From: Triglochin maritima
Taxonomy: Eukaryota > Streptophyta > Magnoliopsida > Alismatales > Juncaginaceae
Assembly: GCA_963682175.1 (NCBI GenBank)
Contig: OY821786.1
Span: 27,426,501 to 27,490,500 of the forward strand
Reading direction: 5' to 3'
Length of the DNA stretch: 64,000 nucleotides
Position 1 is the stretch's first letter; each line of letters begins with the position of its first letter. Position numbers and translations under genes: made by a program. The notes under the pieces are model-generated. The model was not told where the DNA came from. It saw only the letters and a program-made list of their open reading frames with translations, and did not search any database. Below, piece after piece: positions 54,468-64,000 of this stretch.

Positions 54468-56332
54468 TGTAATATCCTGAATTTTTTAGTTGATGTAATA
54501 ATCAAATATCTTAATGGAGTAATTAAGATTGTTGGATGATTGTGTGGTTTTAGGAGAAGATGAAATTTTGAGAAGAATATAGAGAAGAAAAAGATGGAGA
54601 TTTTGAGACAAGTACTGATTCGTTATTCTTCAATTTCATGTCATGTATGTCTCTCTTGATATTTGAACGTAGTTGCATGCATGCTGAGTATCGATGTTGA
54701 TTTTATGGATATGCATATGATTGCATGGTGGTGTTTCGGTCGACATGTCCTGTGGCTGTGTGTATGTTTCTGGCAGAGCAACTTAGGAAAGAGCTGCCTA
54801 ACGGACAACATGGAGCCACCCGAGAGAGGAAAGGGTTGCCTGTCGTTAGTGTGGAGCTACCAGGTGTGCGTCTGACAGATTGATAGATTTCAGAAGCACA
54901 GGATGTGGTCGAATCTGAATGGGGGTTTCAGATTGATATGCATGCATTTTATTTGTGATGCATGTCTCTTGATTGTGCTTATTGACTAAATGTCATATTC
55001 TGTATTATTTTCCACATGATTATGATTCTGATTGTTTGATGGTTGGTACTTGCGGGCTGTCGAGCTCACAAATTGTTGATTATATTTTTCAGATTTATTA
55101 TGGGCCTATCAGATGGATTTAAATATCAGAGTTCGCAGCGGTCAGGATCGCGGATCGTATCTTAACGCACCGAGTTCGGACGGGTGAGCAGTTGTCCGGG
55201 CTCGGGGCGTTACAAATGGTATCAGAGCAATACGATCCTCGGAATTAGTCGGGATTTGAATTTGAAATAAAAATTTGATTGGATTGGAATTTGAGAAATT
55301 GAATTTAGAAGTATTGACTATTGATTTAAATGTGAATTTTGACTTGGTTGGATTTGCTACCAAATTATTAATAAATAATGAAAGATGAATTTAGAGATAT
55401 TTGGACTTGAGTTCAAATGTGAATTTCGATTTGGTTGGATTGATTATCTAAATTATGAGCGATAAGTGATGTTAGGTTTTTAGATTTGATAAATAATGAG
55501 TTGAAAAATTTGTATTGATTTGTTCGGATTGAGACAGTATTGAGATCAAATTTCGAGGACGAAATTTCTTTTAAGGAGGGTAGAATGTAATATCCTGAAT
55601 TTTTTAGTTGATGTAATAATCAAATATCTTAATGGAGTAATTAAGATTGTTGGATGATTGTGTGGTTTTAGGAGAAGATGAAATTTTGAGAAGAATATAG
55701 AGAAGAAAAAGATGGAGATTTTGAGGCAAGTACTGATTCGTTATTCTTCAATTTCATGTCATGTATGTCTCTCTTGATATTTGTACGTAGTTGCATGCAT
55801 GCTGAGTATCGATGTTGATTTTATGGATATGCATATGATTGCATGGTGGTGTTTCGGTCGACATGTCTTGTGGCTGTGTGTATGTTTCTGGCAGAGCAAC
55901 TTAGGAAAGAGCTGCCTAACGGATAGCATGGAGCCACCCGAGAGAGGAAAGGGTTGTCTGTCGTTAGTGTGGAGCTACCAGGTGTGCGTCTGACAGATTG
56001 ATAGATTTCAGAAGCACAGGATGTGGTCGAATCTGAATGGGGGTTTCAGATTGATATGCATGCATTTTATTTGTGATGCATGTCTCTTGATTGTGCTTAT
56101 TGACTAAATGTCATATTCTGTATTATTTTCCACATGATTATGATTCTGATTGTTTGATGGTTGGTACTTGCGGACTGTCGAGCTCACAAATTGTTGATTA
56201 TATTTTTCAGATTAATTATGGGCCTATCAGATGGATTTAAATATCAGAGTTCGCAGCGGTCAGGATCGCGGATCGTATCTTAACGCACCGGGTTCGGACG
56301 GGTGAGCAATTGTCCGGGCTCGGGGCTTTACA
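54468..56332 (+). mobile_element. Complete TRIM-like LTR element, 1865 bp
   Basis: LTRs 54468-55214 and 55586-56332, both 747 bp, TGTAATATCCTGAATT...CGGGGCGTTACA (last bases CTTTACA in the second), with about ten differences. Perfect 5-bp duplication TGCTC (54463-54467 and 56333-56337). Primer site TGGTATCAGAGC at 55217; purine tract TTTTAAGGAGGGTAGAA before 55586. The 371-bp internal region has no gene. The tract and the CGAGGACGAAATTTC word match the gypsy chromovirus end (4076-4104), so a Tekay-type parent is likely. Confidence 0.94.
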
Positions 56333-56337
56333 TGCTC

Positions 56338-57079
56338 GGTACGCGGCGGAAGTCCTCACGATCCCTTCGAACACCACCTTCGGACTTCTATGCATTGAGC
56401 GTCTCTCTTAACGAGATGACGGAGATCACACAATGATTATATTGTAGTGTTATGTTGAAACTCTACATCTCTTTATATAGCATACCCCCATAATCACTAC
56501 TACAAAAATGGGACATTCTGTCGGCATATTTGTGATTAAGGTAACATTGTCTAATTGATTCAAGAGTACAAGAGTACATATGTGTTAGTGTACAAGAGTA
56601 CACTAATTGATTCAATGTCCATATTTTTGGAATTTTATTTAACATTGGTGAATTATTGTTTTGAATTGGTGAATCAGGGTTGAGATTGGTTAATTAGGTT
56701 TAATTCCACTCTATCTTACTTAAGTTTTGAGTTTGTTTTTAAGCGCTTAGTCTTAAGTTTGCTCTTATTGTAAATTACTAAATTTTTATTTTTTTCAGAT
56801 ATGAATTCAAGTGTTCTAATTGTTTTAGAGTTTCTAAGAGTTGGAGTTTTAAGAGGATTAGAGTGAGGTGTTTTAAAGTTTTAATTTGTTAATTAAGTTG
56901 CTTTTGTGGTATAATAGGTGAAGAAAGAATGAGTTTGGGTTTAAGATGTGTGTTTTGTTTTTTTATGTGTGGTGGGGTTATGAAGTTGTCTAGAAGGGTT
57001 AAAGACAATTAAGTGGGTTTGAGAGAAATCCTAGTCCAATTTCAAGTGGGTTGAATCAGTTAAGCAAAAAATGCTTTAA
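56338..57079. other. Unassigned sequence with a CACTA-like terminus
   Basis: CACTACTACAAAAATGGGAC at 56495 looks like a CACTA end, but no partner end or subterminal array was found. GAGTACAAGAGTACA and GTGTACAAGAGTACAC repeats follow at 56565-56600. Confidence 0.35.
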
Positions 57080-57640
57080 AAACTCGATCTAACCATAGGT
57101 AACTAATTGGAAAGACAAGGTGGTTGCAATTGAAGAAGCACATGACCTATCCATAGGTAACTAATATGGCATAGATTACAAATGCAACCGGAGGGTGATA
57201 GCAAAACAAAAGAAACTAGAATTAATCTCCTCATGCATAAATATGAATTTTTCACTATGCAAATCGGTGAGAACATAAACGAAATGAACACTCACTTCAG
57301 CGATATCACTAACTCTCTATGTGTTCTTGGAAGAAAACTCAATAAATGAGAGATGACAATGAAGTTCCTCCAATCGCTAAGCAACGATTGGGAAGACAAG
57401 GTGGTTGCAATTGAAGAAGCACATGACCAATCTCAACTAAAGATGGAGGAAGTAATTGGAAATCTAATGGCTTATGAACTCCAATTGAGTCATTGAAAGG
57501 AGAAGGAAGCCTCCAAGAACCCAACCTTGGCATTACATGCAAAATCCCACAAACGAAGGATAAGAGAAGAAGAATGAGAACATTGAGGTCCTTGCATAAG
57601 ACTTCTTCAACTTCCTGAAGAATGGATTGGGCTAAACGGT
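57080..57640 (+). pseudogene. gag: Fragment of LTR-A family gag, rearranged
   Basis: Plus-strand sequence equivalent to 48308-48760 of the intact gag: IWHRLQMQPEGDSKTKETRI, LLMHKYEFFTMQIGENINEM, LQSLSNDWEDKVVAIEEAHD, MEEVIGNLMAYELQLSH. Stops at about 57349 and 57496. The GACAAGGTGGTTGCAATTG segment occurs twice (about 57115 and 57396), the first copy out of order, with ATAGGTAACTAAT at both of its sides. The gag is plus, while the LTR that follows is inverted. Confidence 0.85.
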
Positions 57641-58611
57641 CGACTGATTTCTTGTAAATAAGAAAACGATGGAGATAAAATGCATACCAATCGAACCACC
57701 AAAGCAAGAACTTAACGATTGACCATTCAGAGGGTTTTGGCCAGAATAATAATAAACAATTGAGGTAACGATCGAACAAAACAATGATCCAGTCTGACCG
57801 AAAATAACAAGAAGTTTGGGAGTTCAAATTGTTCTTGATCCGGTGGACCGCCGTTGTGGTATTGTTCGACCGGTGGCCATAAATACGAATTGGGTTAGTT
57901 GAAGTATGTGTATACGATCGTTGTATAATACGACTAGTATAACGGTCATATTTAAATGAAATACGAAGTGTCAAACAGTCGAACAAAAGTCAAGTTTCAA
58001 TCGACTGGTTTGTGCACTAACCGCAACACGTGTCAAGATATAACCTATGAAGAAAATAGAATTGGTAGAACTGGGATATATCGGTTGACACAAGATAACA
58101 GACGAACTAGAATGGAAATTCGATCGACCGATTTAGACAAGGCACGAGCCTGTTAAAATCGGTCGAACCACAAGTACTACCGGTCGACTGTTATGGGAAA
58201 GAACTTAGGCATCTGTTAAAATTTGGTCGAACCAGATGGACTACCGATCGACTGAATGAGGAAGAATTCTGTTCTAAGTGGAATTTCTATGTGTATCGGT
58301 CACCTAACAAAATCTGTTTGAGATGGAATTAAGTATAAGACTTCTATAAGTTTTCTATGAGTCATGCAATGCAATTCAATCAAGATTCCAAGTGCCCAAG
58401 TTACAATATAATCCTAAGTACAAGAAACATAAATCATATCTACTCTTCAACTTGATTTCTTGTCTTGTGTAGCACTTGTCTCCTGAAATGGTTAGTAAAA
58501 CCAAATATATGTGTACATATGCATGAGATGTTATGATAGAAATACATGTGTTTATTGATATGTTAATTAATCATCAAAACGGTTTAACGATTATTAGCCA
58601 AAAAACCAACA
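57641..58611 (-). repeat. Inverted LTR-A family fragment
   Basis: Ends GCCAAAAAACCAACA at 58611, the inverse of the LTR-A start. GGTCGAAC and GGTCGACC variants at 57639-58250. The CGTATATTACACGA-like block (57915-57960) matches the LTR-A segment near 46960-47000. The 3' part of the LTR (R/U5) is missing. Confidence 0.8.
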
Positions 58612-59110
58612 ACTTGTATTGGTTTTATGGAAATGACTTGTTATGTATGAATGCTTGATTAGTAGAGAATGCATGAATGTATTGAGTTGTATGAATGTTT
58701 AATTGATGTCCTAATGTCCACACTAGGTTCTTAGTTCATTATTGAGAACTCAAAGTACATCTAACTTCATGTCTAACTATATTAGTCATGTATTCATGTA
58801 AATGTAGTTGATGTTAATTAGACTTCACACTAGTTTCTAGTAGATTTCACCTACTTTACACATGTGTGCCTTATGTAATCAAAAACCACTCTCACACACA
58901 CATACCTACACACCTCCACTCCTTGGGGGTTTAGTTTAATTGTTGATTAATTTGTCGTTTAGTGTAGCTAGTTAGCATAATCCCCTCATTCCCCTCTCAT
59001 TTCTCACTCGAGTATGGTAGTCACAACAACACTCACAACTCCTTGAAGTTTGACTCGTATTTTCGACGACTTTACCGATACCGTGTACTTGCGGTTATTA
59101 AAATGAACAA
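58612..59110 (+). repeat. LTR-C-like 3' end fragment
   Basis: CACACCTCCACTCCTTGGGGG, then GTGTAGCTAGTTAGCATAAT, then CCGTGTACTTGCGGTTATT: the same word order as the 3' part of LTR-C (14300-14560). No defined ends. Confidence 0.55.
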
Positions 59111-60286
59111 TCACTTATCATGCACTCATACATTCACTTCACGGAACGGAACAAATCAACTGGACGAATTTCGTGATTTTTCATCGATAACTCGATTTTC
59201 TGCTCAACCCAATAAGGCATGGCATTGGATAATGATAAATCATTTTCTAAAAAAATGAAGGTAAAGAAAATCACAACCTTCGCTTTATTTTTGTTTGGTG
59301 CTTTTTCTGTTTCATTTGTATTCTCAAGAGTATCAAGTTGGGTTTCGACATCCAAACCAGTGACAAGTAATTCTTCTCCATTATATCAAGAGTGACATAT
59401 TCAAGTTTCATCAACTCATGATCAATCTATATATAAATGATAGGGCTGTCAATTTTATACAAAACACGAATACACGACACGAAAACAACATAAAGTTAGG
59501 TACACAAAAACGATATGGATTGAGAAATTGAATACGATTAATAAATGAGTTGGATATAGAAACATGATTATTAAGTGGGTCGAATATGGATTTCAGGTGC
59601 AAAAACAATCAACACAAATGAGACACGATAAGTAATTGTGTACTTAGGTACATGATTACGAATAGTACAAGATTAATACACATAATAATATATAGAAATA
59701 GGTTTTATTTTTAATTATTTATAATAACAACTTAGAAGCAAATGATGTAATAAACGGTATTAAACGTGTAATGTTTTTTATTCGAAACATGTAAATGAGA
59801 TTCATATTGAACGTGTCCTAACTTCTACACGACATGATCCATTAATTAATCGTGTAATGTGCACCGACACTCCAACATCATTTCTCATGCCCGGAGTGAC
59901 AAGCTTTCAACGTCAAAGCTTATTATTTTACAGCTCTTATTCTAAGTTTAAAGCCAATTTTAGTTTGATAATTTTGATTGACGTAACTTTTCAAAATATT
60001 TGAGAGACTTATTTTATTATAATGTTGAACATTTATTTTAACTTTATGCCTATTATGACCAATTATTGTATATCATCCAACTAATTGTAATATACTCATA
60101 ATATAATCAAATAAAGTACTCCACTTAAATGGTATTGAAACTGAATTGTTTTCTAAAATCCATCCAGACTTCCCATATTCTTAATTACATGCCTATTTTA
60201 AATAACCAGCCACTTATTGTTCTCTTCTACAAGATAAACTCACTTTTCAATTTATTCTATCGAAAAATTTCCTACAAAAACACTAA
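59111..60286. other. AT-rich sequence, possible hAT-like remnant
   Basis: The minus frame at 59355-59260 (MDVETQLDTLENTNETEKAP) is Glu/Asn/Lys-rich like the start of BED-type hAT transposases, but too short to assign. AGGGCTGTCAATTTTATAC at 59443 followed by ACACGACACGAAA words resembles an hAT non-autonomous terminus; no second end found. Confidence 0.3.
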
Positions 60287-60865
60287 GGGTGCGTTTGGAT
60301 AGAGATTCTTGTTGGGATTCTTGTTGGAATTTGATTCTTGATAAGATGTGCACCCAATCAAGATCATAAAATCTTGATTCTACTGGAATCATGAATTCTT
60401 GTAGCTTTATTTTGGTTGCAAGTAGGAAGCCAAATAAAAGCTGCTTCTTCCAAGAATCCAAATTATTGAGAGTGAATTTCCAATAATGCCCTCAACAATT
60501 TATGTTATGACTGGGTGTGTCCCCATGTATTTACAACACATCATCCACAAAAGTAAATCATTCTCTTCTCTCCATCACTCTCGTTTCAAGTATTGAACCC
60601 TAAAACCATTGTGTTGGACCACATCAAAGGTGAGATCCTCTATCTCCTTCTTTTCTGCTTTGACTTGAGCATTTTCTCCCCCATCTTCTCTTCTTTGAAG
60701 AATTTCAAGGATAGTGTTGTCATTTTATCATTAAAAATCATGTGCAAGAATCCACATATGCAAACATGTTTAGCTTCTTATAGGATTCAGGATTCCAGTT
60801 ATTTTAGTAAGAATCAGATTCTCACAAGAATCATCACCATCAGAATCCAATCCAAACAAAGCCTA
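60287..60865. mobile_element. MITE-like inverted-repeat element 1
   Basis: Starts GGGTGCGTTTGGATAGAGATTC and ends with the inverse of TTTGTTTGGATTGGATTC. GATTCTTG/CAAGAATC words recur in both subterminal regions. The unrelated middle (60440-60760) has no gene. Target duplication not clear. Confidence 0.6.
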
Positions 60866-61476
60866 GGGTCCGTTTAGCAATAAATTCTTAGATAGGATTC
60901 TTGTGAGAATTCAGATTCTAAGTGGAAATGTAAGAATCATGATTCCTAAAAGAAACAAAATTTGTTTGGATGGAATAAATTCTTACTCATGATTCTAAAT
61001 GTTAAATGACCAGTATGCCCCTAGATTTATATTTATATTGTTAGATTACTATTGTAAGATATGATATGAATTTTTTTACTAAGGTAGAATATTATGTTTC
61101 AATGTCAATGACAACTATATGTTTTTAATATTAGTTTCTAATATTGAAAATTATCATAAAATATAATATATGTGACATTTATCTAATAAATATCGTAAAA
61201 TATTAGTTTCTAATTAGAAATTTATCGAATAAAATATTAAAATATGATGGTATTATGATAAATACAACTGAGGATAATATGATAAATGTCACTTCAAAAT
61301 TTGGATTATTGCAAGAAACTATAAAAATTCAGCTTCTTCGTTCTATACAAATTCATTGTCAGAAATACAGATATTCTTACAGAATCTGGAAGTTGGTTAT
61401 CTTTTTGTGAATCACAATTGGATTCTTACCAGATTCTTACTGGAGTCCAGCTAAGAATCTATTACCAAACGGTACC
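60866..61476. mobile_element. MITE-like inverted-repeat element 2
   Basis: Starts GGGTCCGTTTAGCAATAAATTC and ends with the inverse of GGTACCGTTTGGTAATAGATTC. It abuts element 1 directly and shares the AGATTCTTA subterminal words, so the two belong to one family. Interior AT-rich; no gene. Confidence 0.65.
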
Positions 61477-61890
61477 AAGTTTCTTCATTTTCTTCGACAG
61501 TATGTCTTATGTTTTTTAATTCCTTATTTTTTCTAATGTCTCCTTTTGGTATTGGTTCACTTAGCTTTTCTAATTCATATTCTTTACAAATAGTAGATAT
61601 TTCAAAAAAAACTTATACCATCTTACTTGCCATATTTCATGATACAATTCTCTCTTAACTCCTGTTATTCTTGATTTCCCCCCAATTACATGCATTAATG
61701 TAGTCTAGATTTACAATGTATTAATCTTTTTGTTTCCTGTGTATCAAGAATATAACTTATAAAGGTAGGTCATTAGATCTTCTTTGGTTACTAAAAAATA
61801 TGAACTTGATGTTGACTTCCTACTTGCATTAATTTCCTGAGATTTGTGAGGAAAAAATAAAAAATGAAATTTCTTACGTACTTTAAAATA
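61477..61890. other. AT-rich sequence, nothing recognised
   Basis: No open frame of note, no repeat. Confidence 0.4.
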
Positions 61891-62311
61891 AGGGCTAATC
61901 ACAGTTTGTACCCCCTGAACTATGTTCTAATTTCACTTTATACCCCCCAACTTTAATTTTGTAACACTTTGCCCTTTGAAATTTAAAAACTCATCATTTA
62001 TCCACCCATTCACCATTATTTGTGGAATTTCTTGCATTGTACGCCTAACACACTCATAATACTAAATTTACATTAAAGTTCAGATCATATCGGAGTTCAG
62101 ATCTTGTTCGAATTTGGCTGAAGTATATTAGGCATAAAACGTAAAAAAACTGAAAATATTGGCTAATGGGTGGATAAATAATGAATTTTTAAAGTTCAAG
62201 ACACCAAAGTGTTACAAAACGAAAGTTAAGGGGTGTATTTTCACTTTTTTAAGTTAAGGGGTGTAAAGTGAAATCAAGACATAACTCAGGAGCGTAAATT
62301 GTAATTAACCC
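61891..62311. mobile_element. Small Mutator-type inverted-repeat element
   Basis: Left AGGGCTAATCACAGTTTGTA and, inverted, right GGGTTAATTACAATTTACG continue as long TIRs (CCCCCTGAACTATG with CTCCTGAGTTATG; GTAACACTTTG with GTAACACTTTGG). Flanks TTTAAAATA (61882-61890) and TTTAAATTA (62312-62320) form a 9-bp duplication with one change. Confidence 0.75.
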
Positions 62312-62494
62312 TTTAAATTATGTCATCATAGATTTGAATGATTTATTTTAACTCTATGGAAATTTATATTTATTTCAAAACAAAAATACCAAAGAGAAAA
62401 CTACTTAAGTAAAATTACAATTTGACATGATCATGCAATGCACAAGATATCTTAGTGGTTATCTATATTATCATAACATATATTCTAAAAAAAA

Positions 62495-62999
62495 GATAAT
62501 GTCACCTTGAACTATGGTCGGCTAACACTTTGATCCCGTGAACTTTCAAACGTGATACTCACACCCTTAAATTTTGATTTATGTAACACTCTGACCCTCT
62601 CCATCATAAGATTGTTATTTTTCAGCACATTCGCCGTTTTACGCAAATGTTTTCGTGTTTGTCAAACATACTTTTATCTATCTTTAGGTAAAATTTGAAA
62701 CGAATCGGAGATCAGACGTGCTTCATGTTTAGGTCGGTTTGGTACCAATCAGTCCTAATTTTGAGGAAAATCTGACATCTGATTTGATTCAAAATTTACA
62801 ATGAAGATAGAAATATGTTTGGCAAACAAAGAAAAAAGTTGAAAAAAAAACAATAGACAAGTTAAAAATAATAATTTTATGATAGAGAATGGTCAACGGT
62901 TAGACAAATTAAAGTTTAAGGGGAAAGGGCATATGAATGTGACATTTTGAACGTTCGAGAGGTCAATTTTTTATTCGATCGCATTTGAGAGAAGTAAAT
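62495..62999. mobile_element. Fold-back-like inverted-repeat element
   Basis: AAGATTGTTATTTTTCAGC... to CAAACATACTTTTATCTATCTTTAGGTAAA (62607-62693) pairs with the inverse of 62787-62890 (AAAATTTACAATGAAGATAG, ATGTTTGGCAAAC). The outer arms (GTCACCTTGAACTATGG with GACATTTTGAACGTTC) pair weakly. No gene. Similar in style to the element at 61891. Confidence 0.5.
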
Positions 63000-64000
63000 T
63001 GTAACATCCCCGAACAGTGGAAAATTTAAACTTTTAAAATCGAGGAAACACAAGGATAAATACCATCAAGAGTGGGGACATTACTCATAAAAATACCAAA
63101 TATCCGGGGCACCATATTACATAAGAGTTTGTCAAAAGAGTGATTACATCATAATACAGAAATACTTAATACATGTAATCACGACAACCTAAAATAGGCA
63201 GACAACAGGATCCTGTCCACAACCACTAGTGCCACACAGGCTACACGATCTACAAACATTGGGTCGAGCGGACAGTACGCAACACATCCACATACGAAAC
63301 TACACAAGCCAAAGGGATCGGTGAGGAGGCGCTCACACTTCCACGCAGGTAGAATCAGATCTAAAAACATCGTGGTCCACCACCACACCAATGGAGTTGT
63401 CGCTCAGGTCGGTCCATCACCGGCGCCACAGAGACCGCACAGTATCTCACTCGATAGGTGCCCAATCGAGCTACCTGCCGGAAATCATCATCGGCAGTCC
63501 ATCGCCGCTACCACACATGCCACGCGCGATCCTCCCTGCCGCCACACAGGCCGCACAGGGGCCCTCCCATCGCCACACAGGCCGCACGGGCTCGTGCAAT
63601 CACTGCCTATCAAGGCCAGTCGAAACTATCCGCCACATAGGGAGGCCAGACAATCGACATATCCGAACCGAAGTCCCCAGGGTCAACAAGCTCCACGTGC
63701 AGACACTGATTGATCGTTTTATATTAACCGCAAGTGCACGGCCGCGTTGAAGCGGTGACAAATACGGGTCGTCCACTGGGAGGTGTGTCGACAATTGGTT
63801 TGTTCGAAGGCGAGTGGTAAAAGAAGGAGAGAAATGTTGATTACACTAAACTACACTAAGATGCAAAAGGCAATGAAGATAAGCAATAAAACTAAACCCC
63901 ATAGGGGGTAGAGAAATAATGTGAATATAAAGAAGTGTGTGTGTGTGTTCAATTAAGCTCCTCACAACATGTAGTGCATGAAATCATAAAACTACATCCA
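63000..64000 (-). repeat. Inverted gypsy-type LTR, continuing past the window
   Basis: Plus strand begins TGTAACATCCCCGAACAG, the inverse of a chromovirus LTR end. GC-rich tandem words GCCACACAGGCCGCAC recur between 63530 and 63590. From about 63715 (TTTTATATTAACCGCAAGTGCACGG) another inverted LTR-C/E-like LTR begins, so a nested insertion continues past the window. A GT repeat lies at 63937-63950. Open frames at 63321-63750 follow from GC richness. Confidence 0.6.

Noticed and set aside
56495..56520. Third CACTA element
   Set aside because: Only one CACTA-like terminus, with no partner end, duplication or subterminal array.
57339..57986. 215-residue minus-strand open frame
   Set aside because: It is antisense to the plus-strand gag fragment and runs into the LTR; no family motif in the translation.
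63321..63750. Three overlapping His/Arg-rich open frames
   Set aside because: GC-rich repeat words in the inverted gypsy-type LTR.

Overview
The window is plant nuclear DNA, most likely repeat-dense intergenic or pericentromeric sequence of a flowering plant, probably a eudicot. The evidence is the mixture of element classes: Ty3/gypsy chromovirus and Ty1/copia pol genes, initiator-tRNA-Met primer sites (TGGTATCAGAGC), CACTA, Mutator-like and hAT-like DNA transposons, and plant-style GT-AG introns. I saw no bacterial, organellar or rRNA/tRNA gene. Almost everything is transposable element in several nested layers. The only candidate host gene is the spliced C-terminal end of an unidentified minus-strand protein at 25801-26012.

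Layout. 1-5860: decayed gypsy chromovirus pol (gag to chromodomain) with its 3' LTR. 7550-9049: non-autonomous Mutator-like element with a perfect 9-bp target duplication. 9353-18965: a decayed minus-strand copia RT/RNase H gene, split by LTR-B at 10181-18135. LTR-B holds LTR-A (10773-15424), which holds an inverted LTR-A (12182-15287), which holds solo LTR-C (13181-14583); LTR-B also holds solo gypsy LTR-D (15941-17665). Each of the five has a matching 5-bp duplication. An hAT-like element (18489-18926) sits in the same copia gene. 20362-25796: CACTA-1 with a Ulp1-type gene. 26037-41587: CACTA-2 with a truncated TNP2 gene, split by a 12-kb copia element (29365-41324) that carries a solo LTR of its own family inside its RNase H region. 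41942-45067: inverted decayed LTR. 45601-54138: a Mutator-like element encoding a transposase joined by splicing to an OTU domain, its second exon split by a young gag-only copia element (46453-51806). 54468-56332: a complete TRIM-like element. 56495-64000: gag and LTR fragments, MITE-like inverted-repeat elements and an inverted gypsy LTR.

The strongest unexplained pattern is in the LTRs. Several families carry arrays of the palindrome CGGTCGACCG and its variants in pairs about 20-22 bp apart (two helical turns). The same array, including a CTTAAGT-AACTTAAG island between pairs, occurs in both gypsy and copia LTRs. Other LTR families here have a different palindrome in the same paired arrangement (GACCGCCAATTGGCGGTC at 21 bp; GGCGGATTCGCCGC at 32 bp). 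The DNA transposons carry their own palindrome arrays near their ends, including a strict 33-bp array in the OTU Mutator-like element. All coordinates come from reading the sequence by eye. TIR, LTR and duplication coordinates were counted directly; protein-family assignments rest on motif recognition, not searches.
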